Source of the DNA: Peribolospora baueri
Taxonomy: Eukaryota; Basidiomycota; Peribolosporomycetes; Peribolosporales; Peribolosporaceae
Length of the DNA stretch: 64,000 nt
NCBI GenBank assembly: GCA_029717555.1
Contig: JAMDHS010000006.1
Location: 367,822 to 431,821, forward strand
Reading direction: 5' to 3'
Every line of letters starts with the position of its first letter. Positions within the stretch are counted from its first letter, which is position 1. A program made the translations under genes and the position numbers. The notes below the pieces were generated by a model, which ran no database searches, was not told the DNA's origin, and saw only the letters and a list, made by a program, of their open reading frames with translations. Positions 10,601 through 21,000 of this stretch are shown piece after piece.

Positions 10601-12220
10601 ATTGTTCGACGCGGTGACGAGGTTCCGCTCGGCACCATCAAGCCTAACCTGTACACTTTCAGCGTCATGATCCACGGCTGGCTGCGCCTTGGCCAGCGCA
10701 GTAAGGCGAAGGCATACTACGACGAGATGAAGCGACGCGGCATCGAGCCCAGCCCGGTTACTTACGGCCTCATCGTCACCGCCTACATTAAGAGCGGCTC
10801 CGAGGTTAACTTCAAGCTCGCGCGCGACATTGTGCAATCATTGATTGGCGAGCAGGTGGGCGAGAACGATATGGGCGGGGGAACGTTGATCGGCGAGCAG
10901 GTGGGCGAGGACGATGTGGGCGGGGGAACGACCATCAATCACAGTAGGACCGCTTCTTGGGACTCTCCCGCCCTGTCTCAAGGTCCCCCTTTTGAGGCCA
11001 TCTTCACCCCCATTATCAATGCCTACGCAAAGCGCCTCGACCCAGGCATGGCCGAAGCGTTCTTCCGCGACATGCTCAACCTGGGAAGTCAGACCAGCAT
11101 CGCGAGCTTTACCACGCTCTTGGACGCGTACAGACGCGTTGGAGACGTCGACAGCGCCAAGCAAGTGTGGAACAAGCTTTATTCGTTCGCAATCAATATT
11201 ACAAGGGAACCCACCTCTCCTGCACCCGCTGATCGCCGAGCTCTCGCCGATGGTTCTCATGCGTCTACTTCTTCCTTGGATCCCTCTCGCCGCAACCTCT
11301 TGTGTCTACCTCTGTCGGTCATGATCGACGCACTTTCCCAAGCGGGCCTGCATGAGGACGTGGCCAGATTGTGGTCTCGTGTCCGGTCCGATGGGTTCGG
11401 CTTCGACTCTCACAACTGGAACCATCTGGCTGTGGCGTTGATAAATGCCGGTCGCGTGGACGATGCGTTCAAGGTGGTGGAGAACGTGTTGACGGAAGAC
11501 GTAGCAGCTCCTTGGAGCAGCCAAAGCAGCATTTGGCAACGGTCATCGCTGGACGGAGGAGATAGATTGGGGATGGAGGAAGCAGAAGCGCGGGAAGGCA
11601 GCCGGCTGGAGGAGGACGAGTCGGACTCGAGCACCGGCGATGAGCCAGACCTCTACGGCGAACGGTCATCCAACCGCATTTCTTCTCCCTCCCGCCCTCC
11701 CAATCGCCGTTCCCAGGTACGCGCCGACGACGACATCTCCTCGGAAGAAGCGGCGAAGAGCGTCGCTGAGCTCGGTAGCCATGCCAAGTCTTCGTCTCGA
11801 GACGAACGCTCCCGTCTTCGAACGAGCACGCCGCCCGACCTCGGAGCGGCGATGGCGGAGCAGCAAATTGTGGGGCTGGCGCGTTCGATGTGGTATCCCC
11901 ACTTCAACACCCTGCACGCGCTCAGTCGTGCACTGGAGAAGTTGGCTCAGGGAAGGCCTGTTCAACGCATTGGGCCGTGGCTGAGCGGCGATGGTAGTCC
12001 TACGGAGGAGAGCTGGCCGGCGTCCGAGACGAGCGGCAGGGAGAGAAAGGCGGGGACTCGGGAGCAAGCTCTGGCGCTCTATGAGCACCTTCTCCGCACG
12101 TATCCTAATACGGTGGGCGCAGTCGCTGGGCACAGGGAAAAAGAGCGGACGAGGCTGGAAGAAGAGAAGGATCGGTTGGCAAGGGAGTCGGGCGGGAGGG
12201 GGTGGAGTGGTGGATTGTAG
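7652..12220 (+). CDS. Large pentatricopeptide-repeat (PPR) protein
   Basis: Intronless reading frame of 1522 codons from the first in-frame ATG (7652); a non-ATG extension upstream is not needed. The N-terminus is Arg-rich and poor in acidic residues (MTRHPLLLAQFNLQLPAR), compatible with mitochondrial import. Residues about 780-1050 hold a run of 35-residue PPR units with typical helix pairs, such as IFNVFLDAFARRVD, SYNTLLHMFSLRKD, TCNTLLKAYVLRGA and TFSVMIHGWLRLGQ. A further group lies at about 1120-1180 and 1230-1280. PPR proteins bind organellar RNA and act in its stability, processing or translation; the RNA target cannot be told from the sequence. The C-terminal third is acidic and Ser-rich (about 1300-1400), then becomes structured again. 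Between repeats lies a 45-bp in-frame tandem duplication (10841-10930). It is unusual here in having no intron. Confidence 0.85.
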   Translation: MTRHPLLLAQFNLQLPARSPSLPLTPVSFPHASVLSRLLRRHLHDACGHNARYGTAGADGADVGTVDAVGIGEASALAGAQDVATLLALEGVDSAVELELGWVETASRRCRNAEVGDPATLSLPRPRLGGAAMDITLRGIDAAVQAEIGRATGRPLSTTTGPSGSSQPNASISERSSASSSPMLDFLYPTLQQFDSSNSQELRSHQSGSATRHRSSSPSISQTRTVSPSAAGPTAVHVSRKFYSSRATATSRLPPPREATPSSSDELGRAHCSATEGSPRPARPPSLSAPFWRLGALLRQGMEKKAGTKEEIQMEWAAKIAAIEEAWARCQSALIDADFLSKRDGAASKVSEDVDSGSIIPLTRPALLSAATAVPAFVLQRTRRLYAGPLLATEERQIHHIWGDRLLSMLDACEGFDAEAGPIWSRRIPIWMLRTWAFVFRGDMRAAVELVESRLTWDGRAERFSTAASPQREPNSVNAQSQAMSSAVHALLFGWEVSARWANSNAEQPYFDAQASRDEYATVSNPPTPDEITTSALRWIFSRWDMLEQVIHSSAAVVSAHYKLIAGLSSATRFLDDNISDRPLDSTSGALAKTVTGHESSSLGIWSSLSARGAAFEIIFALCNRGSAVEAMNVYDFIFDKGVQVPEHVTRKLVRYLSFEKELELANRVWARMRSLWSDDSNAAPQTSSRLSSTKHAGLYFQPSTYRLGVWVQAKQGRVNEVESLLEEMEAGPPSVRPSAEFTFRSRLLAYSERGDVAECLALWQKRFGGSDTQAWPNVKEYGRLIVAYGKRDDLDGASRVLSEMSTIGIEPDRVIFNVFLDAFARRVDVPSALAVVDKMRAAGIPPNRSSYNTLLHMFSLRKDPASARQTMATMRSDGLYPDRLAWTAYMDANVEAGQWDEALEVYKFLRSRRNRALRPNIATCNTLLKAYVLRGAPAQTVLDVFHGIKDLDLEPNMQTYTLLLLSTADAGAMDVAEDIFMQIVRRGDEVPLGTIKPNLYTFSVMIHGWLRLGQRSKAKAYYDEMKRRGIEPSPVTYGLIVTAYIKSGSEVNFKLARDIVQSLIGEQVGENDMGGGTLIGEQVGEDDVGGGTTINHSRTASWDSPALSQGPPFEAIFTPIINAYAKRLDPGMAEAFFRDMLNLGSQTSIASFTTLLDAYRRVGDVDSAKQVWNKLYSFAINITREPTSPAPADRRALADGSHASTSSLDPSRRNLLCLPLSVMIDALSQAGLHEDVARLWSRVRSDGFGFDSHNWNHLAVALINAGRVDDAFKVVENVLTEDVAAPWSSQSSIWQRSSLDGGDRLGMEEAEAREGSRLEEDESDSSTGDEPDLYGERSSNRISSPSRPPNRRSQVRADDDISSEEAAKSVAELGSHAKSSSRDERSRLRTSTPPDLGAAMAEQQIVGLARSMWYPHFNTLHALSRALEKLAQGRPVQRIGPWLSGDGSPTEESWPASETSGRERKAGTREQALALYEHLLRTYPNTVGAVAGHREKERTRLEEEKDRLARESGGRGWSGGL
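10841..10930 (+). repeat. 45-bp in-frame tandem duplication in the PPR gene
   Basis: Units 10841-10885 and 10886-10930 differ at only three positions. Each encodes LIGEQVGE(N/D)D(M/V)GGGT. Forty-five bases add exactly fifteen residues, so the reading frame is kept. It falls in a linker between PPR helices. Confidence 0.95.
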
Positions 12221-12683
12221 CGTTCGCTGGAGGTAGCTGGTGTGCAAATCTGGTTGTAGGTTCGGTTTTGCATTCTCTTCAGGACCAGGAAGTCAAAATG
12301 TGTCTTTTCTCTGGCAATCCCATCAAACGCACAGGCTTCTCTGCACTCTTTTCAGCTGACGACATCGGACCTCTTGCGTCTGACGTATGTACAATACCGA
12401 GAATAAACGCACGTACGGCCAGGGCAACACCTAGGCGAACACAATCAAATATGACATTGAGCATACCGTTGGTTCCTTCGTCTTCTTGCGTCTCGTTCTT
12501 GCTGTCCATGCGATCGACTTCAAACGATAGAGACGGGTCTCTGCGCTGAACTGTAGCCGATGCTAGGTCAAGTCAGCGCTGGCCTCGCTGAATCAGCACC
12601 CGTCACACTTGACAAGGCGAACATCAAAGGACGGATTCTCACAAGGGGTGGCATGCGATAAGGGGCCATGCCAAAGAAATCAT
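12221..12683. other. Intergenic between convergent genes
   Basis: Holds the 3' ends of the PPR gene (plus) and the small membrane-protein gene (minus). A 76-codon minus-strand frame at 12279-12509 (starts MDSKNETQEDEG) has an acidic start and a hydrophobic stretch, and possible splice signals lie near it. Without a homologue I do not call it a gene. Confidence 0.4.
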
Positions 12684-13320
12684 TCAACGTAGATCCTGAG
12701 TCGTCCAGGAATTACGGAGAGACAAACAAACAGTCAGATCAACAAAGACCACCGTGTTTGAATGGCCCCCGAGATAGCGAAAACTCAAGTAGAGAATGAG
12801 AGGGGGGAGAAAGACGGGCGCAAACAACACACCCAGTGCGTTGCGGCGATCCTTCCGGCCTCTTCGTTTGTGAGCCTGTACTTGAGCCTGTGCCGCCAGT
12901 CATACAGAGCTTTGTGCGACAGAGCATAGGCAAGGAAATGATGAGCTTGCGAGCGAAGCTTAAGTGCGGGTCTGCCACTGCAGTTGGCAGATGCACCGAG
13001 AGTGGGAGATGGGTTCGGTCCGACTCACACATCCCAAACGCCATGCCTAGCATCCCTCCAATCCACAAGATCACTGCCACCGTCAACATCCTCGCATCCT
13101 CTCCATCGGCGCCAGCTGTGATGTAGTACCTTCCATCGGGGGTGCGAAAGCCACCTCCCCGAGGCTGGCGTCGACCGGCAGCTTGGGCGGAGGTAGTGCT
13201 GTCAAGGCGTGACCTGATGATGGCCGTGCCTGCTCTCGATGTCACCGGCAACAAATGATTGCTATGAGGCGCCATGGCTGCTCGCCTCAGGAGAGACGGG
13301 AAATGAGGAAGAGCGGGCAT
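12684..13320 (-). CDS. Small putative mitochondrial single-span membrane protein
   Basis: I do not recognise the family. The first exon starts at 13320 (MPALPHFPSLLRRAA); two other in-frame ATGs, at about 13396 and 13270, are alternatives. It gives an Arg/Ser-rich, acid-free N-terminus like a mitochondrial presequence, then FRTPDGRYYITAGADGED and one hydrophobic helix (MLTVAVILWIGGMLGMAFGM). A second exon follows in phase, after an intron whose acceptor I place near 12965. It encodes a basic, Tyr/Arg-rich tail (ALSHKALYDWRHRLKY, then RLTNEEAGRIAATHW). A last tiny exon would add three codons to a stop at 12684; that exon is uncertain. The predicted size is about 130 residues with one span and a charged tail, which would suit a small inner-membrane or respiratory-complex accessory protein, but this is inference only. 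It lies downstream of BUB3 on the same strand, about 180 bases from its stop. Confidence 0.5.
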
Positions 13321-13502
13321 CGTTGACAGGACAAGTTGATAGATGGTGATGCGAGAAGAATGATCTCCACTATTGCCTCGGTCCTTATGGAACTTCATTA
13401 GTCAGCAAGCATTTTGCGTCTATCAGTTTTTTTGCCATTCCATCGCTCAGCTCGCAACGCAGAACCAGATAACATCTTATACAAGGGCCATCCACAGCAA
13501 CG

Positions 13503-15299
13503 TTATGCCTTGCTCTTTGGCTGCGAATGGGAAGAAGCCGAGAAGGAGCGGAACAGGGGGTGAGCAAAACCTTCGTGCGCAGAGCCATCCCGACGCGTTC
13601 ACCCACACCCGGACGGACCAGAGTCGCGGAGAAAAAAAAGGAATGCAACGCACCCTGCTCTCCTCGTTCTGCCCTCTCCTCAGCAAAATCCGAATCTTCC
13701 CATCTCCCTCTTCTGCCACGCCGTCCTCAAGGTTAGTCCATCCGGTGGCGACGGCGAGTGTGTCTCCGTCTGGGGAGTAAGACACGACGGAGATTGGAGA
13801 GTCATATCGCGCAAACTGTCTTATGCGCTTCTTTGCCATGGCGTCCCAGATCGAGATCATGGCGTCGCCACCCGCTGAGGCGAAGGTTCCGTGGCTGTGG
13901 GCAGTGAGCACGAGAATTCAAAACTCAGGTCGTCCGAGACTTTCGCAGTAAATGTGCCGAGCGGTAGATGGGCACTGGATGTGAACATACCCAGGATGGA
14001 AAGCCAACGAGTTGACGGGGAAGACGGTGTCGATGCCGTCGACGGGTTGACGGTGGCACTTGAACGCGTACTTCTTCGCCTGCGCTTCTGGGGAGGGATC
14101 GAAGAACTCTACTGCCACACGGCCTTCTACGGAGGAAGTGGCGTAGCCTGAAGAGTGTGATCACGAAGGGATGGAAGGTACGACGATTAGATGAACGCGA
14201 TTGCCCATGGACGCCTGCAAGCGAGCCGTCCCGATCGCACTCTCGCGTACCCAATGTATCTCCAACTCTCACTGAACCCACTCACCCTCTCCGCTAGGCA
14301 TCGCCTTCACGTCCCGAATCATAAACTTGAGACTGCTCTCCCTCCTCTGCATAGGCTCTTGCTCTCCCTCTTTGCCAATCTTCCTCACATCCCAAATCCA
14401 GACGTGCCTCCCTCCCATTGCCACCACGATCTTGTCATTCACCACATCCATCGCAAACACCTTGTCTGGGTGTTGCAGCACCGCGGTCTGGGAGGTGGAG
14501 GGCGAGCGAGGGTCGAATGTCCGAACCGTCCGGTCCCACGACCCGGTTACAAGAGTGTCTGAAAATGTGCAGGGGGAGCAGGTCCAATCAAACAAACAAT
14601 CCATCAACCAAGGGTACATAAAACGGGCCGGATAAGAAGATACTTAACGAATAGCCATGCCACTCACTCGCCACATTGGAGTACTTGACGCACTTGACCG
14701 CATCGTCGTGCTTGCCGATCACGTTCGTCTGGCCCGTTTCGAGGTTCAATCTGCGGAAGATAGGAAATCAAGTGGGACCAACGGAAGATGAACATTCCAG
14801 CGTCTGACATCGTAGCCTCGCCACTTGACTCACAGTCTCACTCGTCGATCCAACGCGCCGCTCGCGCCAAGCTGCCCATCTACGAACGTTGCATCAAGCA
14901 CCGCTGCGGGGTGCTGGAACGTCTGGAGAAGCTCGTCTTTGGACGTGTCGTACAGCCGGACGGACTGCAGGAGAGTGCGGGGAAGAGAACAGGCGGCGAG
15001 GGAGAAATAAATGAGCTCACGGGCTACATCAAGCTCGAAGACGTATACTGAACGCCTGCAGTACAGATCCGCACCTTGTCCCACGAAGACACGAGAAGCG
15101 AGGAAGAGCTGGAAGGATCCCAAGCGAGCCCCGACACGGGATCCGTCGGCGCCGAGCTGAGCTCGACTTCGTCTAGAAGCGCATCGGGGGGAAGAAGCAC
15201 ACGAGGAAGTCCGGTCAGCCAGTCGGTCGTTGCACTTTTGATTCTTCAGCCGAGCAGCGAAAGCATGAGGAGATGCAACTGACGCTTCGTGTCCGCCAT
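13503..15299 (-). CDS. BUB3: Mitotic checkpoint WD40 protein Bub3
   Basis: Seven-bladed WD40 propeller that docks Bub1 and Mad3/BubR1 on phosphorylated Knl1/Spc105 at kinetochores. The first coding exon is only 16 nt (MADTK plus one base). The next gives [18 protein letters not shown] and [13 protein letters not shown], followed by [43 protein letters not shown] and [10 protein letters not shown]. The diagnostic Bub3 stretch [21 protein letters not shown] lies about 14055-14115. Downstream come [34 protein letters not shown] and [12 protein letters not shown] final exon in phase adds PKSKA before the stop at 13503, like the Lys-rich end of other Bub3 proteins. The [14 protein letters not shown] signature separates it from the related Rae1. 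It shares a 269-bp divergent promoter with the Brl1-like gene. Confidence 0.92.
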
Positions 15300-15568
15300 G
15301 GCCAGTCGTTGTCTTGGTGGTGGAGACGATGGTGGTGATGGTCGTTGTCGTCGTCGCCGTCGAAAAGTGCTCGCCATTCGTCGTCCATCGTAGCCGCTCT
15401 GGAAGATCGACGGGATTGCCGCAGCAGCCACGCGCCGGGGACGCGCCGCTGGACAAAGGACAAAATGAGGATCGCCATCGTCGTCTGACCACGACCGCCA
15501 CCACCGTCACCTCGCTTTCCCGAACCAGGCCCTTCCTTTGGGTCCGCCCTTTTGACCCCATCGCCGCC
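15300..15568. promoter_or_regulatory. Divergent promoter region, BUB3 / BRL1-like
   Basis: 269 bases between divergent start codons, containing a GTGGTGATGG/GTCGTCGTC-rich stretch (about 15310-15362). No individual factor site can be assigned. Confidence 0.45.
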
Positions 15569-17525
15569 ATGGCCTGGCAGCGCAGTAAAGAGGCGCCCAT
15601 GGACTGGGGCTACGAAAAGCCTGAGAGCAGGATGCCCTCTGACAGTCCATTTCGGAGGAGGCTCAACGAAGAGCCTCCTAGGAAGCGTAAGTTCCGGTGC
15701 TCCTTGGTGGGGGTGGTAGTGATGGCGGCGGCGGCGGCGGCGTTGCGTCATGCGTCCTGAATTGGACCTCGACACGAACTTGGCTGCTGCACGATACTCA
15801 TCTGCTCCTTCCTCTTCGCCCTCTTTCATCGGCTTGCTCTTCCAGGGCCTCACGCCGACCTCTCCTCCCCTCCTCCATTCGGCTTTCCTTCCGCTTCGGC
15901 CTCCAGCATCTTCCCCTCTTCATCCTCCTCCTCTTTGGCTCAGAGAGAACCGTCGGGCTCATTTCGCTTTGGCAGCAACACGCCCTTTCTCTTCCAGACT
16001 TCTGCCCCCGTCGCTTCCTCCCCGCCTACTTCCTGGGCGCCGCGTTCACCCTTCGACGCCTCGACCGCCTTCCCCGGCCTCGCGTTCAAAAGCGATGCGA
16101 GCGTGCCAGGGCCGGAAGTAGAGATGGGCGAGGCGACTCCGGAAGCCAAAAAGGCGATCGCTTTTGAGGGGAAGGCTGAGGGAGAAAGCGAACATGGGGA
16201 CAAGGTGAAAGACGAGGAGCACAATACCACCAAGACCGGAAAGCTGCCCATAGCATCGGGAGCAGTGATAAGGATTCAAAAACGCCGACAGAGGGGGGGC
16301 AGGCGTGGCCTTGCAAGAAGGGTGCACTATGAGGATCAGGATGGAAGCGACACCGAGGAAGTGAGCCAATGCTGAATCATACTTCGTCAGTTTATATCGT
16401 TCGACACTGTGTGACAGGTGGCCCGATTTCTCTCTTTTTTTCAGTTTCCTCACACGCCCTCTCGCCGAAGACGCCATCGCCCCGATCCAGCCTCCGACTC
16501 CGATGACCTGTCGGAGTCCGGATCCGATGAGGAAGGGTCGCGCAGCTGGATTGCCAACGCATCGCCTCGTCACTTGCTTGCCCAGCTTTCGTTACCCGTT
16601 ATGCCGCCAATGATGGGGCCTTCGGCTCAGCAGCCGGTCAGCGCCGCTGAATGGCCGTACGTGCTGTTGGGGTGAGTGCCAGCCGATGTGGGACTGCCTT
16701 TCTGTGTGACGCGCCGCTCACCAGACGTTGTAACTTGGTCATCACTCTCCCGATGCATTTCCAGGTGGCTACAGTTCCTTTTTAATTTGTCTCTCCTTTT
16801 GGCCTTCCTCTACCTCGTCATCAACTTTGTCGTGACGATCCAGCGCGATGTGGACAAGAAGGTGGAAGAGTACAGCCTCGAGATCCTACAGGAGATCACC
16901 CACTGCTCACGCTCATATATCGACAATCGCTGCGACCCTTCGACACGCATTCCCGTCAGCGAGGCCGCTTGCCAGGCATGGGAGCACTGCATGAACCGGG
17001 ACCCTACCGTCGTTGGTCGCGCCAAGGTCGGTGCCGAGACGTTCGCAAGTGTCATCGACGGCTTCGTGGAGAAGATCAGCTGGAAGACCTTGGTGAGCAG
17101 CTTCGGTCCACTTCGGCGTAGGCGCGTCGCCGACCCGCACCTCCGCTGGCGCTGATGAAACGAATGGTGTATTTTTTTCCCCTTCTGTCTGTTAGGCCTT
17201 CGGCGTAATCTCAACCACTTCGCTCATCTTCGCCACAAACACCACGCTCTCTTTCTTCCGAATGAAGCTTCCCCATCCCTCCTTCGGATCATCCTCGCGA
17301 AACGATATTCACCACCCGGACGGCTCCGCTCACGCACCGGGACAAGCTGCCATGAGCGTTCCACCAACGCCCAGCGCCCATCACATAACGTACCACCAAT
17401 CGCCTTTCGTCGGGGCCGGCGGAGGGGCATACACGTCGGGAATGCTGACGGGGATGGGTAGTCCGGCCGCTACGCCTAGTCGGAGGCGGAGCAAGAGGGA
17501 ACGTCGTGACGTAGGGGTCCATTAG
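15569..17525 (+). CDS. BRL1: Brr6/Brl1-family nuclear-envelope protein
   Basis: Integral nuclear-envelope protein of the Brr6/Brl1 family, which in yeasts supports nuclear-pore assembly and membrane lipid balance. Five coding exons. The first starts MAWQRSKEAPMDWGY; residues to about 250 are Ser/Pro-rich and disordered with Arg-rich patches (RRRRHRPDP). The core domain starts with a membrane helix (WLQFLFNLSLLLAFLYLVINFVV written in two parts: about 16764-16832). It then has the lumenal Cys-rich segment CSRSYIDNRCDP...CQAWEHCMNRDP, whose four cysteines form the family's disulfides, then VGRAKVGAETFASVIDGF and a second helix region (AFGVISTTSLIFATNTTLSFF). A Ser/Gly-rich tail ends in SRRRSKRERRD. 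The family call is firm. Brr6 and Brl1 are paralogues in ascomycete yeasts, and most other fungi have one member, so the symbol is approximate. Confidence 0.88.
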
Positions 17526-18038
17526 GCGCTCCGCGTTGGACAGGTCCGAAAATACCATCATCAGAACATGCCAATGCGCACAGCGCGGCACAACGAGTGC
17601 AACACCCTCCTCCTGTCTTGCTTCATCTATCTGCATATTCTCACCGCGGTACCTAATGGAATCGAGTCAATGATCACGCACGCAGCACGTCCTCTTTCCC
17701 GGAGGCGTCGGAAGATGCACGCGGGAACATCCACTTGCAGAAAACGATTTCGGTCATCTGGGACTCTACATCTTTGATCTAATATCTCGAAGTAAACGAC
17801 CTTTCTTTCCTCTTTCCTTCCGTCTTTCCTTCCTTCCTTCCTTCCTTCCTTCCTTCTGTCCTTCCTTCCTTATTGCTTCTCTTAGCAAAGCCTGTCCTCG
17901 TGATGAAACGCTCCATCAGCAACAACGACGACGACGACGACGACGATCAAGCTCCACAGCGAACGCCGACGATAACGGCTGTGGCCGTGGCCCGGGCCGC
18001 CAGCAGGGGCAATCGCACGGTAATCGTCGTAGCCCCAT
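17526..18038. other. Intergenic between convergent genes, with TTCC repeat
   Basis: 3' region shared by the Brl1-like gene (plus) and the sugar transporter (minus). A (CTTC)n microsatellite fills about 17811-17870 and a short GAC run lies at about 17930-17945. No gene seen. Confidence 0.7.
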
Positions 18039-21000
18039 TCACTTATTCTCGGCGCCTTCATCCGACCTCACCGACCTGGCCGTTCCCGACCCGGTTCCGG
18101 TTCCCTCCTCAGCTTGATGTTCTCCGCTCTTCTCCATCTTGCCTGTGCCCGTGGCGGCGGCGAGCGCGCGACGCTCGGCTTCGACGTCCGCGAGGAGGCG
18201 GTGAGCTTCGGGGCCGCCGGCTTCGATGCCGTACTTGTCCCATTCGTTGGCCACCCACACGGGGTTGCGTTTGTCCTCATAAGCCTGAAAGGGGGACGCG
18301 CAGAAGGGGAAAAGGAAAAAAAAAAAAAAAAAAAAAAAAAAAGTTCCAAAGTGGTATTGAGCGATCGTCATCGAGAGATCGACTGAGTGAATTTGATCAA
18401 TCGAACATGCATAACATGTCATGTGTGCGTGTGTCCCATTCGCTCACCTTTGCAAAGATAAGGTCCATTTCCTCGAGGGAGCGCTATGAGCGGTTCAGTT
18501 GGAAAGCGCGGTAGAGGATCGATCGATCAGTAAGGAGACATCCCACTGTTTGACAAGACGGACGGACAGCGTGAACTCACCCCTTTGGTCTCTGCATGCG
18601 GACAAGTGCCACACGTCCAAGGTCAAAGTGACAAGACGAAGTGGTGGGAGGAAAGAGCGATCAGCCGATGGTCGCCTAGCCGGCTACTAGAGTCGCCTAA
18701 ATGGGCCTGGATAGGCGACACCACACTTACCAGGATAAAAGGCCCAGACGGTAGGCAAGAAGGAAAGGTTGAGCAGACCAAAGACGAGGTAGGTGTAGTT
18801 GTTGATGTTTTTGAACGCAGGCCTGGATAACGTGGGCACGATGGATGGGGTAGGTCAGCATCTTCGCAGCAAAGATGGAGGGAGGTGGTTAGCGTTGTGG
18901 TACGTTCTGTACGCCTACTCACGGAGTGACCATGACCACCTGCATGTCGCCGAAGAACGAAGGATTATTGAAGGAGGGGGAAGACCAAAGTCAGATCTGC
19001 GACGCTTTGGCCCACACTTAATATCATGCCCGAGCGCAAAGACGAGTCTAACCATAAAGTTGAAAATCCAGTTCTGTCGTGATCAAAGGGAAGGATTGAC
19101 GATGGGGTCATGCCAAAAAAAAAAAAAAAGGGGGGGGGGGGGGGACAACGATGTGAGCAATGAAGATTTACCATCGAAATAGAACGACGGGGGCACACTC
19201 ACGCTGCATGTGGCCAGGGCGCTAGAGGCGGCCCGGACCTGGAGCGAAGTCACTTCAGGAGGGTAAAGCCAGGTCATGCCAAGCCAGCCGATGGCGAACC
19301 AGGTGTTGAAGAGGAACAGGAATGCAGCCGCGACTCCGTTAGGGGCCTTGGCTTTGGTGGACGTGCAGCCGCTGTGTGATGGACGAGGGAAACGGCAGAA
19401 CAGGTGGAGACGGATGAGCGAGGTGCGATGCTTGGTTTACTGGTCGTTCTTTCTCACCAGAGTACGACCATCGTCACTGTTCAAGGTGGGATGCGTGAAG
19501 CGGTGAGAAGAAATATAAGAAGATGTCAGAGGAAACGTCGTGCAGAATGATGATCCGGTTAGCACGTCCCAAGGGACATCCGGCAGGTACAAGGAGACGT
19601 ACGGCATTGCAAAACCGCGGCTGTAGCGAAGGGGTCGAAGAGAGCATGCTCAGCTTATCGTCTCTCCTTCCGCATCTCAAGACGAAGGCACTTGGGGCGG
19701 CTGTCTTCGGAAGTAGACTCACTCCACATCATGAGCTTGCGGCGTCCGACAGTGTCGATAAGCTTGAGAGGGATGAGGGACGCGAGGACTGAAAAAAAAG
19801 CAAGCAAGTGGTGGACATGAGAAGCGAGTGGAAAAGCCCCAGCAAAGCAACAAAAAGAGAGCAAGGGGTTGCACACTCACAGTATTCGGTGCCATTGCCT
19901 GCAGAACAACGCGGGCGAGAAAACGTCAGTCCGAGTTCGACGCGCGGCTGACAGATGACGTCTACTCACAAGCGGCAACCAGCCGAGCTTGGAAGGGCGT
20001 GAGACCGATAGAGTCTTCGTATACGACCGTCGCATAGTCTGCGGGCAAGCGCAAGAGCATGGTCGAGCATTGAAAATGAGCGGCTGGAGGCAGCACAGAG
20101 AAGATGTGACAGCGCACTTACAAGTGATCAAGTCTGGTTGATATGGGCAAGGAGACGACGATGAGCACGGTGGAAAGGGAAGAGGGGGCAGTAATATGAT
20201 CGGTTCCACTCACTGATACCTCCGATCTTTTTTTTAATCGCCAAAGAAAGCGGCGAGGCCGAGTCAGTAAAGCAACTCTATGACGAGAGGGGTTGAGCGG
20301 GAACGAGGTCGATCGACCACTCGGACACACCTGCTGCATGGCCTGGATCCAAATCGCGAGCAAGGCTCTCCTAAAGTTCTGGCTCTTGCCGCCCTGGATC
20401 ATGACCTTGATGTTGAGGCCTTCCTCTCCGGATGCCAGCAGTCCGTCCTGAATGGCCTTGATGGTCTTTTCGACGTGCGGATCGTCCTCGGAAATGTCCT
20501 CCAGACGAGCGATCACTTGGCGTGCCTCTTCGATCCTCCCTTTCTTTACGAGCCAACGAGGTGTCTCGACGAGGGGTATGATGAGGAAGAGAAGGAGGGC
20601 GAAGACGATTTGGAGTGCGATGGGCACCCTCCAGGCGGCCGAGGACTTGATGAAGGAGCAACCGAAGCCGACCCCTTGATGATGAAGAAAGAAAGAGGGC
20701 AATTTAGCATGCGCGTGCAAGCGGTTGTCCGTCCTGAGCCGGCTCGTAAGAAAGTCAATCGAAGGAAAGCTCACAGTAGGACACCATGATGCCGAAGGTG
20801 ATCAATGATCTGCGTGGAAAAAGGCGTCTCCATGGTCAGACAAAGGTTGCGATCGCGGCAGAAGGGCGTGCAAAGGTACACATACCCGCTGATGAGGATG
20901 AGGAAGCCGCGCTTGTTGGCATCGGAGACCTCGGACTGGTAGACGGGAATGGTGGCGGTGTCTGTGAACGCAACCGATTGGAAGGGGACGTTTTCCATGA

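Noticed and set aside
12279-12509. 76-codon minus-strand ORF (MDSKNETQEDEG...)
   Set aside because: Hydrophobic stretch and nearby splice-like sites are suggestive, but no homologue or coherent exon set; kept as unannotated.
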